A DNA stretch of 38,475 nt from Colwellia sp. (GCA_022969215.1 JALJPA010000017.1:1-38475); one strand, 5' to 3'. Shown: positions 1 to 8,266, numbered from the stretch's first letter. Numbers and translations are program-made. Notes: generated from the sequence alone by a model not told the origin.

Positions 1-15
1 ATATTTTGAACTCAT
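1..15 (-). CDS. 5' end of an ORF running off the left edge (MSSKY...)
   Basis: ATG at 15 on the minus strand just downstream of the HNH stop; truncated by the window. Confidence 0.35.
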
Positions 16-19
16 TTCT

Positions 20-430
20 TTAACGCATTCCGTTACTTTCAAACCAAAATACAACAGGCTCTTTTTTTACTGTGATTAATCCAAATCTTTCAGCGGTTCT
101 AAAGTTAACCGATGTTTCTCTGGCTCTATCTGTTTGCTCTTGAATCTCTAGCCTAAATGCTTCAACGTTAAATGTAGACTTGAACAAGTTACAAGGTGGG
201 CAAGATGGCACTAAATTATCAATAGTATCTAAATGAGGCCTCCTGCACTCTCCAGTGTTTACGTATTTATGCGAAAACTGGCCATTGCTGTGATCACGAA
301 CTAATTCGGATACTCTTATTATTGGCTCTAAATGATCTTGATGCCAACCCTTTTGTAATTCGCAGCCACAATACCAACACCTACCGCCTGATTTATCAAA
401 AATAGCTTGCCTTTTTTTATTCAAAATCAT
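20..430 (-). CDS. HNH endonuclease-like protein
   Basis: CWYCG...HQDHLEPI...LVPSCPPCN: paired CxxC with an HNH-type core. Confidence 0.8.
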   Translation of the reverse strand: MILNKKRQAIFDKSGGRCWYCGCELQKGWHQDHLEPIIRVSELVRDHSNGQFSHKYVNTGECRRPHLDTIDNLVPSCPPCNLFKSTFNVEAFRLEIQEQTDRARETSVNFRTAERFGLITVKKEPVVFWFESNGMR

Positions 431-478
431 CTCCGTTAAGTTATGCGATCACACTACTATGTGATCGCTTTGTTAAAA

Positions 479-892
479 TTAATTAAAGTCTGAAGTTTTG
501 TATGAATAGTTAATTACCTTTGCAGTCCTTAGTAAATCATTATCAATATAAACTACAGCCCCGTTTCTCTTTACTAGTTCACATATTTGATTCATATGCT
601 TAAGCTCTTCTTTTGAAAAATCAGAAGGCACTACATGCAAGATAGTTGACTTATTGCTCATATGGCTAGATTGAACAGCTTCAGCTATTGAAAATATACT
701 CTTTGGACTTGTGATGACGTAAAGGTGTATATTGCACTTATTTTCCTGTTCGTCCTTCTCAATTGCCATGTCGTCTTCTGTCCAATCCTCTACCAAAGGA
801 TTGTAATGATCAACCTGTATGTTTGGCATCAACTCCTTTCGCCAATCTCGACCAAAACACGTACCACCTAAAAACACTTTATTCTTTTTCAA
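479..892 (-). CDS. Nucleoside 2-deoxyribosyltransferase-like protein
   Basis: VFLGGT..DWR.EL...YNPLVEDW...YVITSP...SIAEAVQSS resembles the family fold and motifs. Confidence 0.6.
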   Translation of the reverse strand: MKKNKVFLGGTCFGRDWRKELMPNIQVDHYNPLVEDWTEDDMAIEKDEQENKCNIHLYVITSPKSIFSIAEAVQSSHMSNKSTILHVVPSDFSKEELKHMNQICELVKRNGAVVYIDNDLLRTAKVINYSYKTSDFN

Positions 893-947
893 TTGTATTG
901 CCTCTGTTAGTTAAAATTAATACTGCCCCCGTAGATTGATCACCTCC

Positions 948-1142
948 TTATTGGTTCATCATTCCGAAAATTTTAAGGTTAACTCTGTATGCTAACCCAC
1001 CTTTTTTAGCTGTGACATCTGAATTTAATACAACAATTTTAGATGGCTTCCATGCTTCCATTGCATCTAAATTATTTAGCGCCTCGGTAATTCTATCTAA
1101 AGATTTATCTGATATATCATTTCTGGTTACTGGTCTATTCAT
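948..1142 (-). CDS. Hypothetical phage protein
   Basis: ORF packed against the upstream gene. Confidence 0.5.
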   Translation of the reverse strand: MNRPVTRNDISDKSLDRITEALNNLDAMEAWKPSKIVVLNSDVTAKKGGLAYRVNLKIFGMMNQ

Positions 1143-1576
1143 TAGAAAAATCCCATTAGTTTGTTATATTCGCTTTCATCCGCTGTATGAAATACCTTTT
1201 CTAAAGCTGCATTTACTAAGTTATTGTAAAATACCCCCCTATCTTCAGGGTTCATTTTTTCGTAGCTAATTGATACAGGAACTAATTCAAACCGTTTGCC
1301 ATCTGGTAAAAATTCTTGTTTCACATAGCCAGCAAACATTGTTAACTTCCTTCTTGTTAACTCGACCTGTCCCCTCGTTACATTTTTATCACCATAATAA
1401 AACTGAGTACAATAATTAAAAAACGCCCATACTTTTTTATGCAATCTGTAATTCTGATAAAGCTTTATATCTGCAATGTAATATTCGTTATTCTTAAGTG
1501 CCTTTAGTTGTTCTTCAGCTACCTCATCTGCTGGAGAAAGTAAGCCACCTGGATTCTTTTTCATGCTAACTTTCAA
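1142..1576 (-). CDS. DUF1367-like phage protein
   Basis: GGLLSPADEVAEEQLKALK...YRLHKKVWAFFNYC pattern; likely start may be internal Met (MKKNPGG). Confidence 0.5.
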   Translation of the reverse strand: MKVSMKKNPGGLLSPADEVAEEQLKALKNNEYYIADIKLYQNYRLHKKVWAFFNYCTQFYYGDKNVTRGQVELTRRKLTMFAGYVKQEFLPDGKRFELVPVSISYEKMNPEDRGVFYNNLVNAALEKVFHTADESEYNKLMGFF

Positions 1577-1860
1577 GATTGTGCCTTTTTTATTTTTCTT
1601 CCGACCTGCATTGATAGCCTGGTGGCATGATTTGCTGAGATAAGACAGTATTTAGCTATCTCTGGCAATGTCATTTCAATCAAGCCTAGATGCTTTAATT
1701 CACACATTAACTCACCACGAATAGAAAACTTGTTCTGTACTTTGGTCCTAGCTGCTGCATTTTTCCACTTCACATTGGAAGTACGCAAGTTATGCAGTTT
1801 AGACTTTAGCTTTTTAATTTCATTTTGGTTAGAAAAATAAAGAGATAGATCAGTCGACAT
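1573..1860 (-). CDS. Hypothetical protein with possible C-terminal HTH
   Basis: AAGGAG Shine-Dalgarno upstream; LPEIAKYCLISANHATRL could form an HTH. Confidence 0.5.
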   Translation of the reverse strand: MSTDLSLYFSNQNEIKKLKSKLHNLRTSNVKWKNAAARTKVQNKFSIRGELMCELKHLGLIEMTLPEIAKYCLISANHATRLSMQVGRKIKKAQS

Positions 1861-1873
1861 GTTATTGCTCCTT

Positions 1874-2134
1874 AGTCTGTTTAGATGAATGAGCTAGGCA
1901 AGTCGTTAATCTTGCTCTGAGCTAATTTTGCCGCGAGAGTTATTGCAACTATTTATTTATGGAATTGCACCATATCTGACAATTTCCGACGGGTTCTTAT
2001 GTCCACCGCTGCTATTTAAAGCTAGGCATTGCTATTCAGGTTATTTGTTCCCTGAATCGTCAGGCATCTCTTAAGCTTATCACGGGTCAGTGCTTCTACT
2101 TTCAGCACCGCTAACTCACTCACCTAAACAGACT
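1874..2134 (-). ncRNA. Candidate structured RNA or cis-regulatory leader
   Basis: 24-nt inverted repeat (1874-1897 / 2111-2134) with no mismatches and three G-U pairs on the minus strand; internal hairpins; lies in a gap without a convincing ORF. Confidence 0.55.
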
Positions 2135-2143
2135 GTTTATTGA

Positions 2144-2332
2144 TTACTCGCCTACAATTATGGACGAACTCAAAACCTTCATTCTGTCCTCGTAATTTAC
2201 CATCACAAAAAGACCTGTATCAACTCCACACATACAGCAAAGCTCTTCGTAAGCCTCTTTACTATCACCTTTTAGCATTAAATCCAGTATTGAAATGTAA
2301 GATTCTTTTCTTTCTTTTTTATTCATTGCCAT
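2144..2332 (-). CDS. Hypothetical small protein
   Basis: ORF in operon context. Confidence 0.45.
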   Translation of the reverse strand: MAMNKKERKESYISILDLMLKGDSKEAYEELCCMCGVDTGLFVMVNYEDRMKVLSSSIIVGE

Positions 2333-2335
2333 TAT

Positions 2336-2545
2336 TCATTTCCTTATATTGCCATTGGCAAATAACTTTATTAGTGATGTTATATTGCCGTTAGTTTGAT
2401 TATTAGCCATAACTTGCAACTTCTCTTTTTCAGATTCAGAAAGCTTTAAGTGTATGGCTACCATTTTATCTTTTGATATTTTAATTTTATCTTCCAAAAC
2501 AAACCCTTTTAAATATTCGATATATATAAGATAGTTTAAATACAT
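2336..2545 (-). CDS. Small basic protein, possibly RHH-type
   Basis: MVAIHLKLSESEKEKLQVMANNQTNGNITSLIKLF resembles a ribbon-helix-helix sequence. Confidence 0.4.
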   Translation of the reverse strand: MYLNYLIYIEYLKGFVLEDKIKISKDKMVAIHLKLSESEKEKLQVMANNQTNGNITSLIKLFANGNIRK

Positions 2546-2563
2546 AAAATATACAAGGTTTAT

Positions 2564-2731
2564 TTACGTGTAAGGCTTTAAACCTTTTTTATTTCTAATC
2601 TCACACCACAATTTACATTTTTTTATTGCTAGTGCAATGTTTTGATCGCTTGGCTTTTTACCTTCTGAAAAGTATAAAGCCGTTGCACGCTCAAACTTGG
2701 TTAATGGAAAGTCAAAGCTGTGTTGACTCAT
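2564..2731 (-). CDS. 55-aa hypothetical protein missed by the ORF track
   Basis: MSQHSFDFPLTKFERATALYFSEGKKPSDQNIALAIKKCKLWCEIRNKKGLKPYT; ATGA overlap with the stop of 2728..2961. Confidence 0.6.
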   Translation of the reverse strand: MSQHSFDFPLTKFERATALYFSEGKKPSDQNIALAIKKCKLWCEIRNKKGLKPYT

Positions 2732-2961
2732 ATCGCGCATGGCCCGTCAAGACAGCTATCGTTATCATCGAAATTAAAAACTTCCATCTCTTCATGATAA
2801 AATTCAAAGTCGATTACGTTCATCCATTTAACCGTACCACAGCCGTAAATTAATTTATAACCAGCCGGGTTATCATGGTTCACTGTTCCGTGAAATTGGT
2901 TGTGAGTCATATGTACAGCTTCTAATTCATAGTTTATCGTTTTGTACTTTTTCATTGTCAT
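2728..2961 (-). CDS. Hypothetical phage protein
   Basis: ORF in operon context. Confidence 0.5.
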   Translation of the reverse strand: MTMKKYKTINYELEAVHMTHNQFHGTVNHDNPAGYKLIYGCGTVKWMNVIDFEFYHEEMEVFNFDDNDSCLDGPCAI

Positions 2962-2968
2962 TTCTTCC

Positions 2969-3304
2969 TTAAATTAAAATTGGTTCTTCACAGTATTGAC
3001 ATTCGCCGAGTGATAAGATTTTTTTCCCTGAAAAACTCCAGCCCTCAACCAAGCTAATATTGCTTAAAGTTAAATAGTTAAAATCATAGCCAACCGATAC
3101 ATTCTTAACCTCGCCGGTAATGTCGTAATATTTACCTTGGTAATTAGTAATTACATGATCACGCTCTTCGTTTATCATCGCCTTGCATTCAGGAAATAAT
3201 GCTTTTAAGAACAAATGAAACTGATAGCATCCACCTTCTAAAAATATAGTTTTAATATATTTGTCTGATTCTCGTAATGAGTTAATTACAGTTAGTATTT
3301 CCAT
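2969..3304 (-). CDS. Small protein with possible Cys/His/Asp peptidase-like motif
   Basis: GGCYQFHLFLKALF...DHVITNYQGKYYDITGEV. Confidence 0.45.
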   Translation of the reverse strand: MEILTVINSLRESDKYIKTIFLEGGCYQFHLFLKALFPECKAMINEERDHVITNYQGKYYDITGEVKNVSVGYDFNYLTLSNISLVEGWSFSGKKILSLGECQYCEEPILI

Positions 3305-3933
3305 TGTTGTTTATTCCTTGTTTTGATTATTCGATTCATTCTATTTTCAAGCTGTGATTTACTTCGCTCATTTGAGTTCGAGCAACGTTCGCTGATCTCT
3401 TTGTCAATTTCAGTTGAGGTGCTTTCAATTGTTAATAGCTTTTGGTCACGTATGGGTAATTTACCTTTGCGCTTTAACTCCAGCTTTAAACCGAACGTTT
3501 TATTAAATAACACTCTAGCTTTTGAATCAGATAAAACACGCTTGCATTCATAGCCACATGCTTGCCTTGTGAAGTATTCAACATCGTCTAGCACTGGCTT
3601 TTTGTTAATCATGCGGTTGTATGCTTCCGTAGTATCAAAATCAAGACACAAACTTAAAAACTCAGGCAATGATGGGGGCCAACTTAATCTGTCACTTACC
3701 GTTCTTTCTACACCCCTTTTAATGTGTTGCTCAGTAATCGGTGAAAGATTGGTTATCCACATGTTCGATGGCGTTTCCCCTCTCTCCCTCATCCACTGTT
3801 CCCCCCATATATCCGCCATTTGTTCCCACACCCAATCCGCATTCATTTGGTTGTTGTCTATACTTGGTATCGTTTCTTTGCTTGACCCTTTCGAGTGCTG
3901 AAAGTTTTTGACCAGTGCTTGAAGTTTGTCCAT
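3292..3933 (-). CDS. Lambda P-like replication protein
   Basis: WVWEQMADIWGEQW...SWPPSLPEFLSLCLDF pattern; downstream of an O-like gene. Confidence 0.65.
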   Translation of the reverse strand: MDKLQALVKNFQHSKGSSKETIPSIDNNQMNADWVWEQMADIWGEQWMRERGETPSNMWITNLSPITEQHIKRGVERTVSDRLSWPPSLPEFLSLCLDFDTTEAYNRMINKKPVLDDVEYFTRQACGYECKRVLSDSKARVLFNKTFGLKLELKRKGKLPIRDQKLLTIESTSTEIDKEISERCSNSNERSKSQLENRMNRIIKTRNKQQWKY

Positions 3934-4369
3934 TATTAACGCGCCCTATATTTTTGCACCACTTTAATTTAAAACCAGCCCAACCTTCTTGAGCTGAAAT
4001 TTTTATAGCCTCTGAGAATTCAATCTCTGAACTTTTTACTTCGTTTACAATTGCCATAAGAGCCGTTTTAGTGTCTGATGACTTTTTGGTTTTTCTAACT
4101 TTTAACCAATCATCTAAAACGTCCTTATCAACACCTAGCAACAAGCATTCATTTTTGAAATCGAATTTATTTCCCACCACCTCTTTTGCAGGAGCTTTCT
4201 TTTTACTTTCACTTTTCTCTAGCGCTTTAAAATGGTCCGTTAAAAGTATATCCAGGTAAAGACTTGCGCTTGGTCTGCAATGAGGTATATCAAGCTTTGC
4301 CCCGTACTTGTCTAAATTTGACTGATTACCATTCGACAGGTAGTAGCCCTTAGTTGTCTTTTTATTCAT
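3731..4369 (-). CDS. Replication protein, O-like C-terminal region
   Basis: DFKNECLLLGVDKDVLDDWLKVRKTKKSSDTKTAL...AQEGWAGFKLKW pattern; gene order with P. Confidence 0.5.
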   Translation of the reverse strand: MNKKTTKGYYLSNGNQSNLDKYGAKLDIPHCRPSASLYLDILLTDHFKALEKSESKKKAPAKEVVGNKFDFKNECLLLGVDKDVLDDWLKVRKTKKSSDTKTALMAIVNEVKSSEIEFSEAIKISAQEGWAGFKLKWCKNIGRVNNGQTSSTGQKLSALERVKQRNDTKYRQQPNECGLGVGTNGGYMGGTVDEGERGNAIEHVDNQSFTDY

Positions 4370-4468
4370 ACACTTATCATTCCTCTTAACTGATTAGTTA
4401 CTACTTCTGATAGAGCCTAGTTAAAATAAAAGGCAATGTCAATGCCTCTTGTTTATCTATTGCTTGAA

Positions 4469-4873
4469 TTAACCTTCTAGCATCTTTTTAGCTAGTCGTA
4501 CTGAACGATTACCAACTTGATTGGCCCATTTACTATCTAGCATTTGCTTGGCTGCTTCTTCGTAATTATTACACTCTAAAGCTGCTAGCATTTTCTTGAA
4601 CGTCATAAAGCGAGTCAGTCCCAAGTTAAAGTTCATATTCACCATTACCGACCGCCTAGTTGGACTAAGCATGTAATACCAGGTAAAGGTATCAGCAAGC
4701 TCTTTATTTACTCTTGCGATGTCATTCATAAATAAATAGTTTGATTCCTCCTTTGATATTCCCGCCTCTAAATTCCTGCCTATTCCGATAGTGGGAACGC
4801 CAGCGGTGCAATTGTAAATCGTGAGGCTTTCACCTTCATCACTTTTAAGTTGTTCGATTGCTTCTTTGTTCAT
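4469..4873 (-). CDS. Phage T4-type lysozyme / endolysin (GH24)
   Basis: DEGESLTIYNCTAGVPTIGIGRNL...RRSVMVNMNFNLG. Confidence 0.9.
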   Translation of the reverse strand: MNKEAIEQLKSDEGESLTIYNCTAGVPTIGIGRNLEAGISKEESNYLFMNDIARVNKELADTFTWYYMLSPTRRSVMVNMNFNLGLTRFMTFKKMLAALECNNYEEAAKQMLDSKWANQVGNRSVRLAKKMLEG

Positions 4874-4906
4874 TGTTATTCCTTATGTTTGTTTATATTG
4901 TGATTG

Positions 4907-5167
4907 TTAAACGTAATCTAGCAAGCTATCTATATCAGACTTGGCTTGCATGTAAGCGTGGTTCCTAGCAAAACATGCAGCCTGTTCTTTTCTAAGTGAA
5001 GAGTAATCATTATTAGATCTCCTAACCTCTCTTATTGCACTTTTTAAATGGCTTAATTGTAAATTAACTTCATCTATTTTTGCGTCATATTGAGCTAATA
5101 GTTTTTCTATTTCAGTTTCCATACTCACCTCATTAGTTAAATTGATTTTCTCTTTTATACTCAGCAC
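4907..5167 (-). CDS. Hypothetical coiled-coil protein
   Basis: ORF, charged helical composition. Confidence 0.45.
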   Translation of the reverse strand: MLSIKEKINLTNEVSMETEIEKLLAQYDAKIDEVNLQLSHLKSAIREVRRSNNDYSSLRKEQAACFARNHAYMQAKSDIDSLLDYV

Positions 5168-5366
5168 CGCAAGATTCCTGTATGTAAGGCCAATTACCCT
5201 TACAAGCTCCGCAAAAATGAACGTTACCAGAAGCGAACCATTTTAAATCCTCCACATCCATTGGATTTATCAACCTACTGTTCATATTCTCCTTGCTCGA
5301 TGCTTTTTTTGTTTTTACTACTTTACAGTTATCGCATTCCACCGTAAAAGGTATGAAAAATGCCAT
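5133..5366 (-). CDS. Zinc-ribbon-like protein
   Basis: CDNC...CGAC pairs. Confidence 0.55.
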   Translation of the reverse strand: MAFFIPFTVECDNCKVVKTKKASSKENMNSRLINPMDVEDLKWFASGNVHFCGACKGNWPYIQESCGAEYKRENQFN

Positions 5367-5391
5367 TGTCCTTCCTTATCGTGTATTAGTG

Positions 5392-5577
5392 TTAAAAATC
5401 TCGTTTAAGATCTTCTGGTCCTAAACCTTCTTTAATTATCATTTCTAGTTTTCTGTTTTCTTTTTGTGAATTTTTAACTTTAAACGATAATTCTTTTTTA
5501 CTATACTCATTCCATGGCCCGTGAGGATCATCTCTCCAGCATAATACCCCGTCAAACTCTCTCTCTTCGTAATACAT
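5392..5577 (-). CDS. Hypothetical protein
   Basis: ORF in operon context. Confidence 0.4.
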   Translation of the reverse strand: MYYEEREFDGVLCWRDDPHGPWNEYSKKELSFKVKNSQKENRKLEMIIKEGLGPEDLKRDF

Positions 5578-5601
5578 TTGATTCTCTCTTAGTGTTGGTG
5601 G

Positions 5602-5772
5602 TTATTTAATTAGTATTGGAAATGTTCTTTTTGCCCTGTTAGGAGTTCCGCAACTATCACAAGTCGGATGCCCTGACCAAGTGTGAGTAGCTTGATTATT
5701 ACACCCTATACATGCACATTTAAGTTGCTTTGCTTCCTCTTCTTTTTTTATCCTTTCAAGTAGTGCGTTCAT
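5602..5772 (-). CDS. 56-aa Cys-rich (zinc-ribbon) protein missed by the ORF track
   Basis: MNALLERIKKEEEAKQLKCACIGCNNQATHTWSGHPTCDSCGTPNRAKRTFPILIK. Confidence 0.65.
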   Translation of the reverse strand: MNALLERIKKEEEAKQLKCACIGCNNQATHTWSGHPTCDSCGTPNRAKRTFPILIK

Positions 5773-5795
5773 TATTAGTTACCTTTCCTTCTTGG

Positions 5796-5981
5796 TTATT
5801 TACTTATCAAAGACAAACTAGTCACAGTGAATTTATCTGATGCAACTCCACCAAAATAATCGTCTGAAATCCTTTCTTTTAATTGATTGTAATCTTCCTT
5901 TGTTTTTATTGCGTCTGAAAAAGTTCCTATACCGTCAACTGTTCCGTTCTGGTAAGTTGCGCAGAAATGATATGTGACCAT
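5796..5981 (-). CDS. Hypothetical phage protein
   Basis: VTYHFCATYQNGTVDGIG pattern typical of small phage ORFs. Confidence 0.5.
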   Translation of the reverse strand: MVTYHFCATYQNGTVDGIGTFSDAIKTKEDYNQLKERISDDYFGGVASDKFTVTSLSLISK

Positions 5982-5983
5982 TA

Positions 5984-6307
5984 TTAGTTACCTCGTTTAT
6001 AAAAAATCGGTTTTTGGTGGGTGATTCTAACCTGTTGCTTGCTTGTGATATTCTTACTTATTTTTAACTCTTCATCAAGATAGTCACCGAACTCCCAAAC
6101 CATGTTTTTTACAGCTACGGGAAAGGTTAGGATTTTAATATCAAGACCTTTGTAAAGAACATTCCACGCAGTACCTTTTGATATTGATTTATTGACGTTA
6201 CTAACAACGGTCCAATCTGTGATTTTATCTTTTGCAGTATCAAACATTTTAGTTAGCTGTTCATATGTAATCGTTTCTGCTATTTTTTTCGCGTCTGTTT
6301 TGTTCAT
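5984..6307 (-). CDS. Hypothetical protein
   Basis: ORF. Confidence 0.5.
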   Translation of the reverse strand: MNKTDAKKIAETITYEQLTKMFDTAKDKITDWTVVSNVNKSISKGTAWNVLYKGLDIKILTFPVAVKNMVWEFGDYLDEELKISKNITSKQQVRITHQKPIFYKRGN

Positions 6308-6311
6308 TTGT

Positions 6312-6602
6312 TTAATATCCTTGTTTTATCTTTACACCGTGATGCTGCATACCATTTAAAATACACATTCCAGCTGGCCCGTCTGGCAAATAATCACCAT
6401 CTATTGAGTCAAATATTTTTGATATTCTTGAAAATACAGCTTCCTGCCAATCGTCATTGTCTTCAACTAATAAAGGGATTGCGTTATACCAATCCAAGGA
6501 GAAATCAATAGCTTTTTCCTGATCGCTAATCATCCCTTGAAACGGTCTTAATATATGCTGCTCGACAAACTTTTTATAATCTTGTCTTTTTAATTGTTTC
6601 AT
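6312..6602 (-). CDS. Hypothetical protein
   Basis: ORF. Confidence 0.5.
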   Translation of the reverse strand: MKQLKRQDYKKFVEQHILRPFQGMISDQEKAIDFSLDWYNAIPLLVEDNDDWQEAVFSRISKIFDSIDGDYLPDGPAGMCILNGMQHHGVKIKQGY

Positions 6603-6625
6603 TTATCTATTCCTATATTTTAAAG

Positions 6626-7411
6626 TTAAGCTTCGTTTATTCTGTTTACAGCAGTGTTGAAATATTTATCATCTAACTCAATGCCTATGAATTTACGGTT
6701 AAGGTTCTTAGCTGCTACTCCAGTTGTTCCGCTTCCCATTGTGAAATCTAAAACTATATCGCTTTCGTTTGTGTAAGTTTTAATTAAGTATTCCATTAGT
6801 GGTGCGGGCTTTTGCGTTGGGTGTAAGCTGCCGTTGTTTGGGTTTGAAAAGTCTAATACTTGTCTTGGGTAATTCTTTTTTGATATCACCCGACTAAGCT
6901 TTGAGTTTTTCCTTGCTGGGTTGACCCCTTTATCACCTCCTAAATACGTTTTTGGTCTACTCCACGGTATATTGCAATCTTCTGTACCTTGTGGCGTATA
7001 AGGCATATTACGTTTTGACCCGTTTGCCGTAGCTCCACTGCTAAACACAGATATAACCTCTAAGTCCTTTAATGGCTTTAGCTTGGCGTTAGGAAAACCA
7101 GAAGGTCTACTTTTACGCCATTGCCAATCGTACTTAAATTGGACCACGTTAGATATTCTAAGGTAGCTACTAAAGGGTTCCTGCCCAAACAATACAATAG
7201 CGCCATTAGGCTTAATGATTCGCTTCAATTGCTCCCACATCAAAGTTAAATCAATAACTGAATCCCACTTACACGCTGTTGTGCCGTATGGAGGGTCAGT
7301 TAAAATCATATCAACCGAGCCATCGTCAATCCACTTCATTTTCTCTAAACAATCCCCGTGCATTAGCCAAGGCTTATTTGATTCATTTTCTCTTTGTTCA
7401 TCGTAGTGCAT
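6626..7411 (-). CDS. Site-specific DNA methyltransferase (amino-MTase, DPPY)
   Basis: MILTDPPYGTT near the N-terminus and DFTMGSGTTGVAAKNLNRKFIGIELD near the C-terminus (beta-class order). Confidence 0.92.
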   Translation of the reverse strand: MHYDEQRENESNKPWLMHGDCLEKMKWIDDGSVDMILTDPPYGTTACKWDSVIDLTLMWEQLKRIIKPNGAIVLFGQEPFSSYLRISNVVQFKYDWQWRKSRPSGFPNAKLKPLKDLEVISVFSSGATANGSKRNMPYTPQGTEDCNIPWSRPKTYLGGDKGVNPARKNSKLSRVISKKNYPRQVLDFSNPNNGSLHPTQKPAPLMEYLIKTYTNESDIVLDFTMGSGTTGVAAKNLNRKFIGIELDDKYFNTAVNRINEA

Positions 7412-7444
7412 TTGTTTATTCCTATATTTTAAAGTTAAGGGTCA

Positions 7445-7810
7445 CTAGATACGGTTTATCGCTTCATTTAAGCATGCCATATCGAGCTCGTTATCTATGT
7501 CATTGTCTCTGTACTTTTTGAAATCAACCTTTTTATTCGTGTACCACTTAGACATAACCTTATCTATCCGCCTCATGCAGGAGGCGAACCACTCGCCTCT
7601 AATCTTTCTTTTAGATAGTTGCCTATGCAAGTATGACTCTATGTTAAATGCTTCCATTCTGTTAGCGCACTTTATAGATGCGACTACTTTTAACTCTTCC
7701 GGATTTCCAGTTTGTAATTCTAGTAAACGTTTATCTATGTTTTCAGCAACTCCTATTTTTATAGGTGGCTTTTTGCCATAACCGCTTTGAATGAAATAAA
7801 CATAACTCAT
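7445..7810 (-). CDS. T5orf172 / GIY-YIG-like nuclease domain protein
   Basis: VYFIQSGYGKKPPIKIGVAENIDKRLLELQTGNPEELKVV...HRQLSKRKIRGEWF. Confidence 0.75.
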   Translation of the reverse strand: MSYVYFIQSGYGKKPPIKIGVAENIDKRLLELQTGNPEELKVVASIKCANRMEAFNIESYLHRQLSKRKIRGEWFASCMRRIDKVMSKWYTNKKVDFKKYRDNDIDNELDMACLNEAINRI

Positions 7811-8192
7811 ATATGTACCTTATAATTTAAACATAACTGTCATTTTAGATACGGTTTCTTGGTAAGAAATAAGTACCTTTAACAATTCATAATTAACTAA
7901 TCATATATAAACAATTTTATCGTTCGAAGTTTTAACACTTTCCAGGTGCGGTAACATTAATGACAATTTCAGTTTTATTTATAAGGTGGGTATCTGCTCG
8001 GCTTATTCAGCCTTTCCCACATTTGTCTATAATGATTTTCCCAAGGGATTAATCGTTTATCCACCACCCCACGGTTAAGTTAGGGGTCAGGCCATCGTAT
8101 CTCTCACGTATCGCTTCACAGCGTGGGCGGCATCTTCCTTGACACAAATGGATTGTTTATAACGGGAATTTGGAATTGAACTCTAGAAATGG

Positions 8193-8266
8193 AAAAAGCC
8201 TTTGGCGATATCTCTGTCGAGCCGGACTAATGAATTAATCCGCAGAAACACCATCAAAGGCTTTTT
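8193..8266 (-). terminator. Branched hairpin, probable terminator of the leftward transcript
   Basis: AAAAAGCCTTTG/CAAAGGCTTTTT 12-bp stem enclosing GGATTAAT-TC-ATTAGTCC; T-rich on exit. Confidence 0.55.

Noticed and set aside
1012-1269. Plus-strand ORF 1012..1269 and similar antisense ORFs in the early block
   Set aside because: Antisense to coupled minus-strand genes with no recognisable motif
1874-2134. Firm call of a group I intron
   Set aside because: I could not find convincing complementary P7 (R/S) elements, and the flanking ORFs are not obviously one split gene; kept only as a hypothesis to test
8221-8255. Hammerhead-like core (CTAATGA...GAAAC)
   Set aside because: The conserved CTGANGA is not matched and stem II is absent
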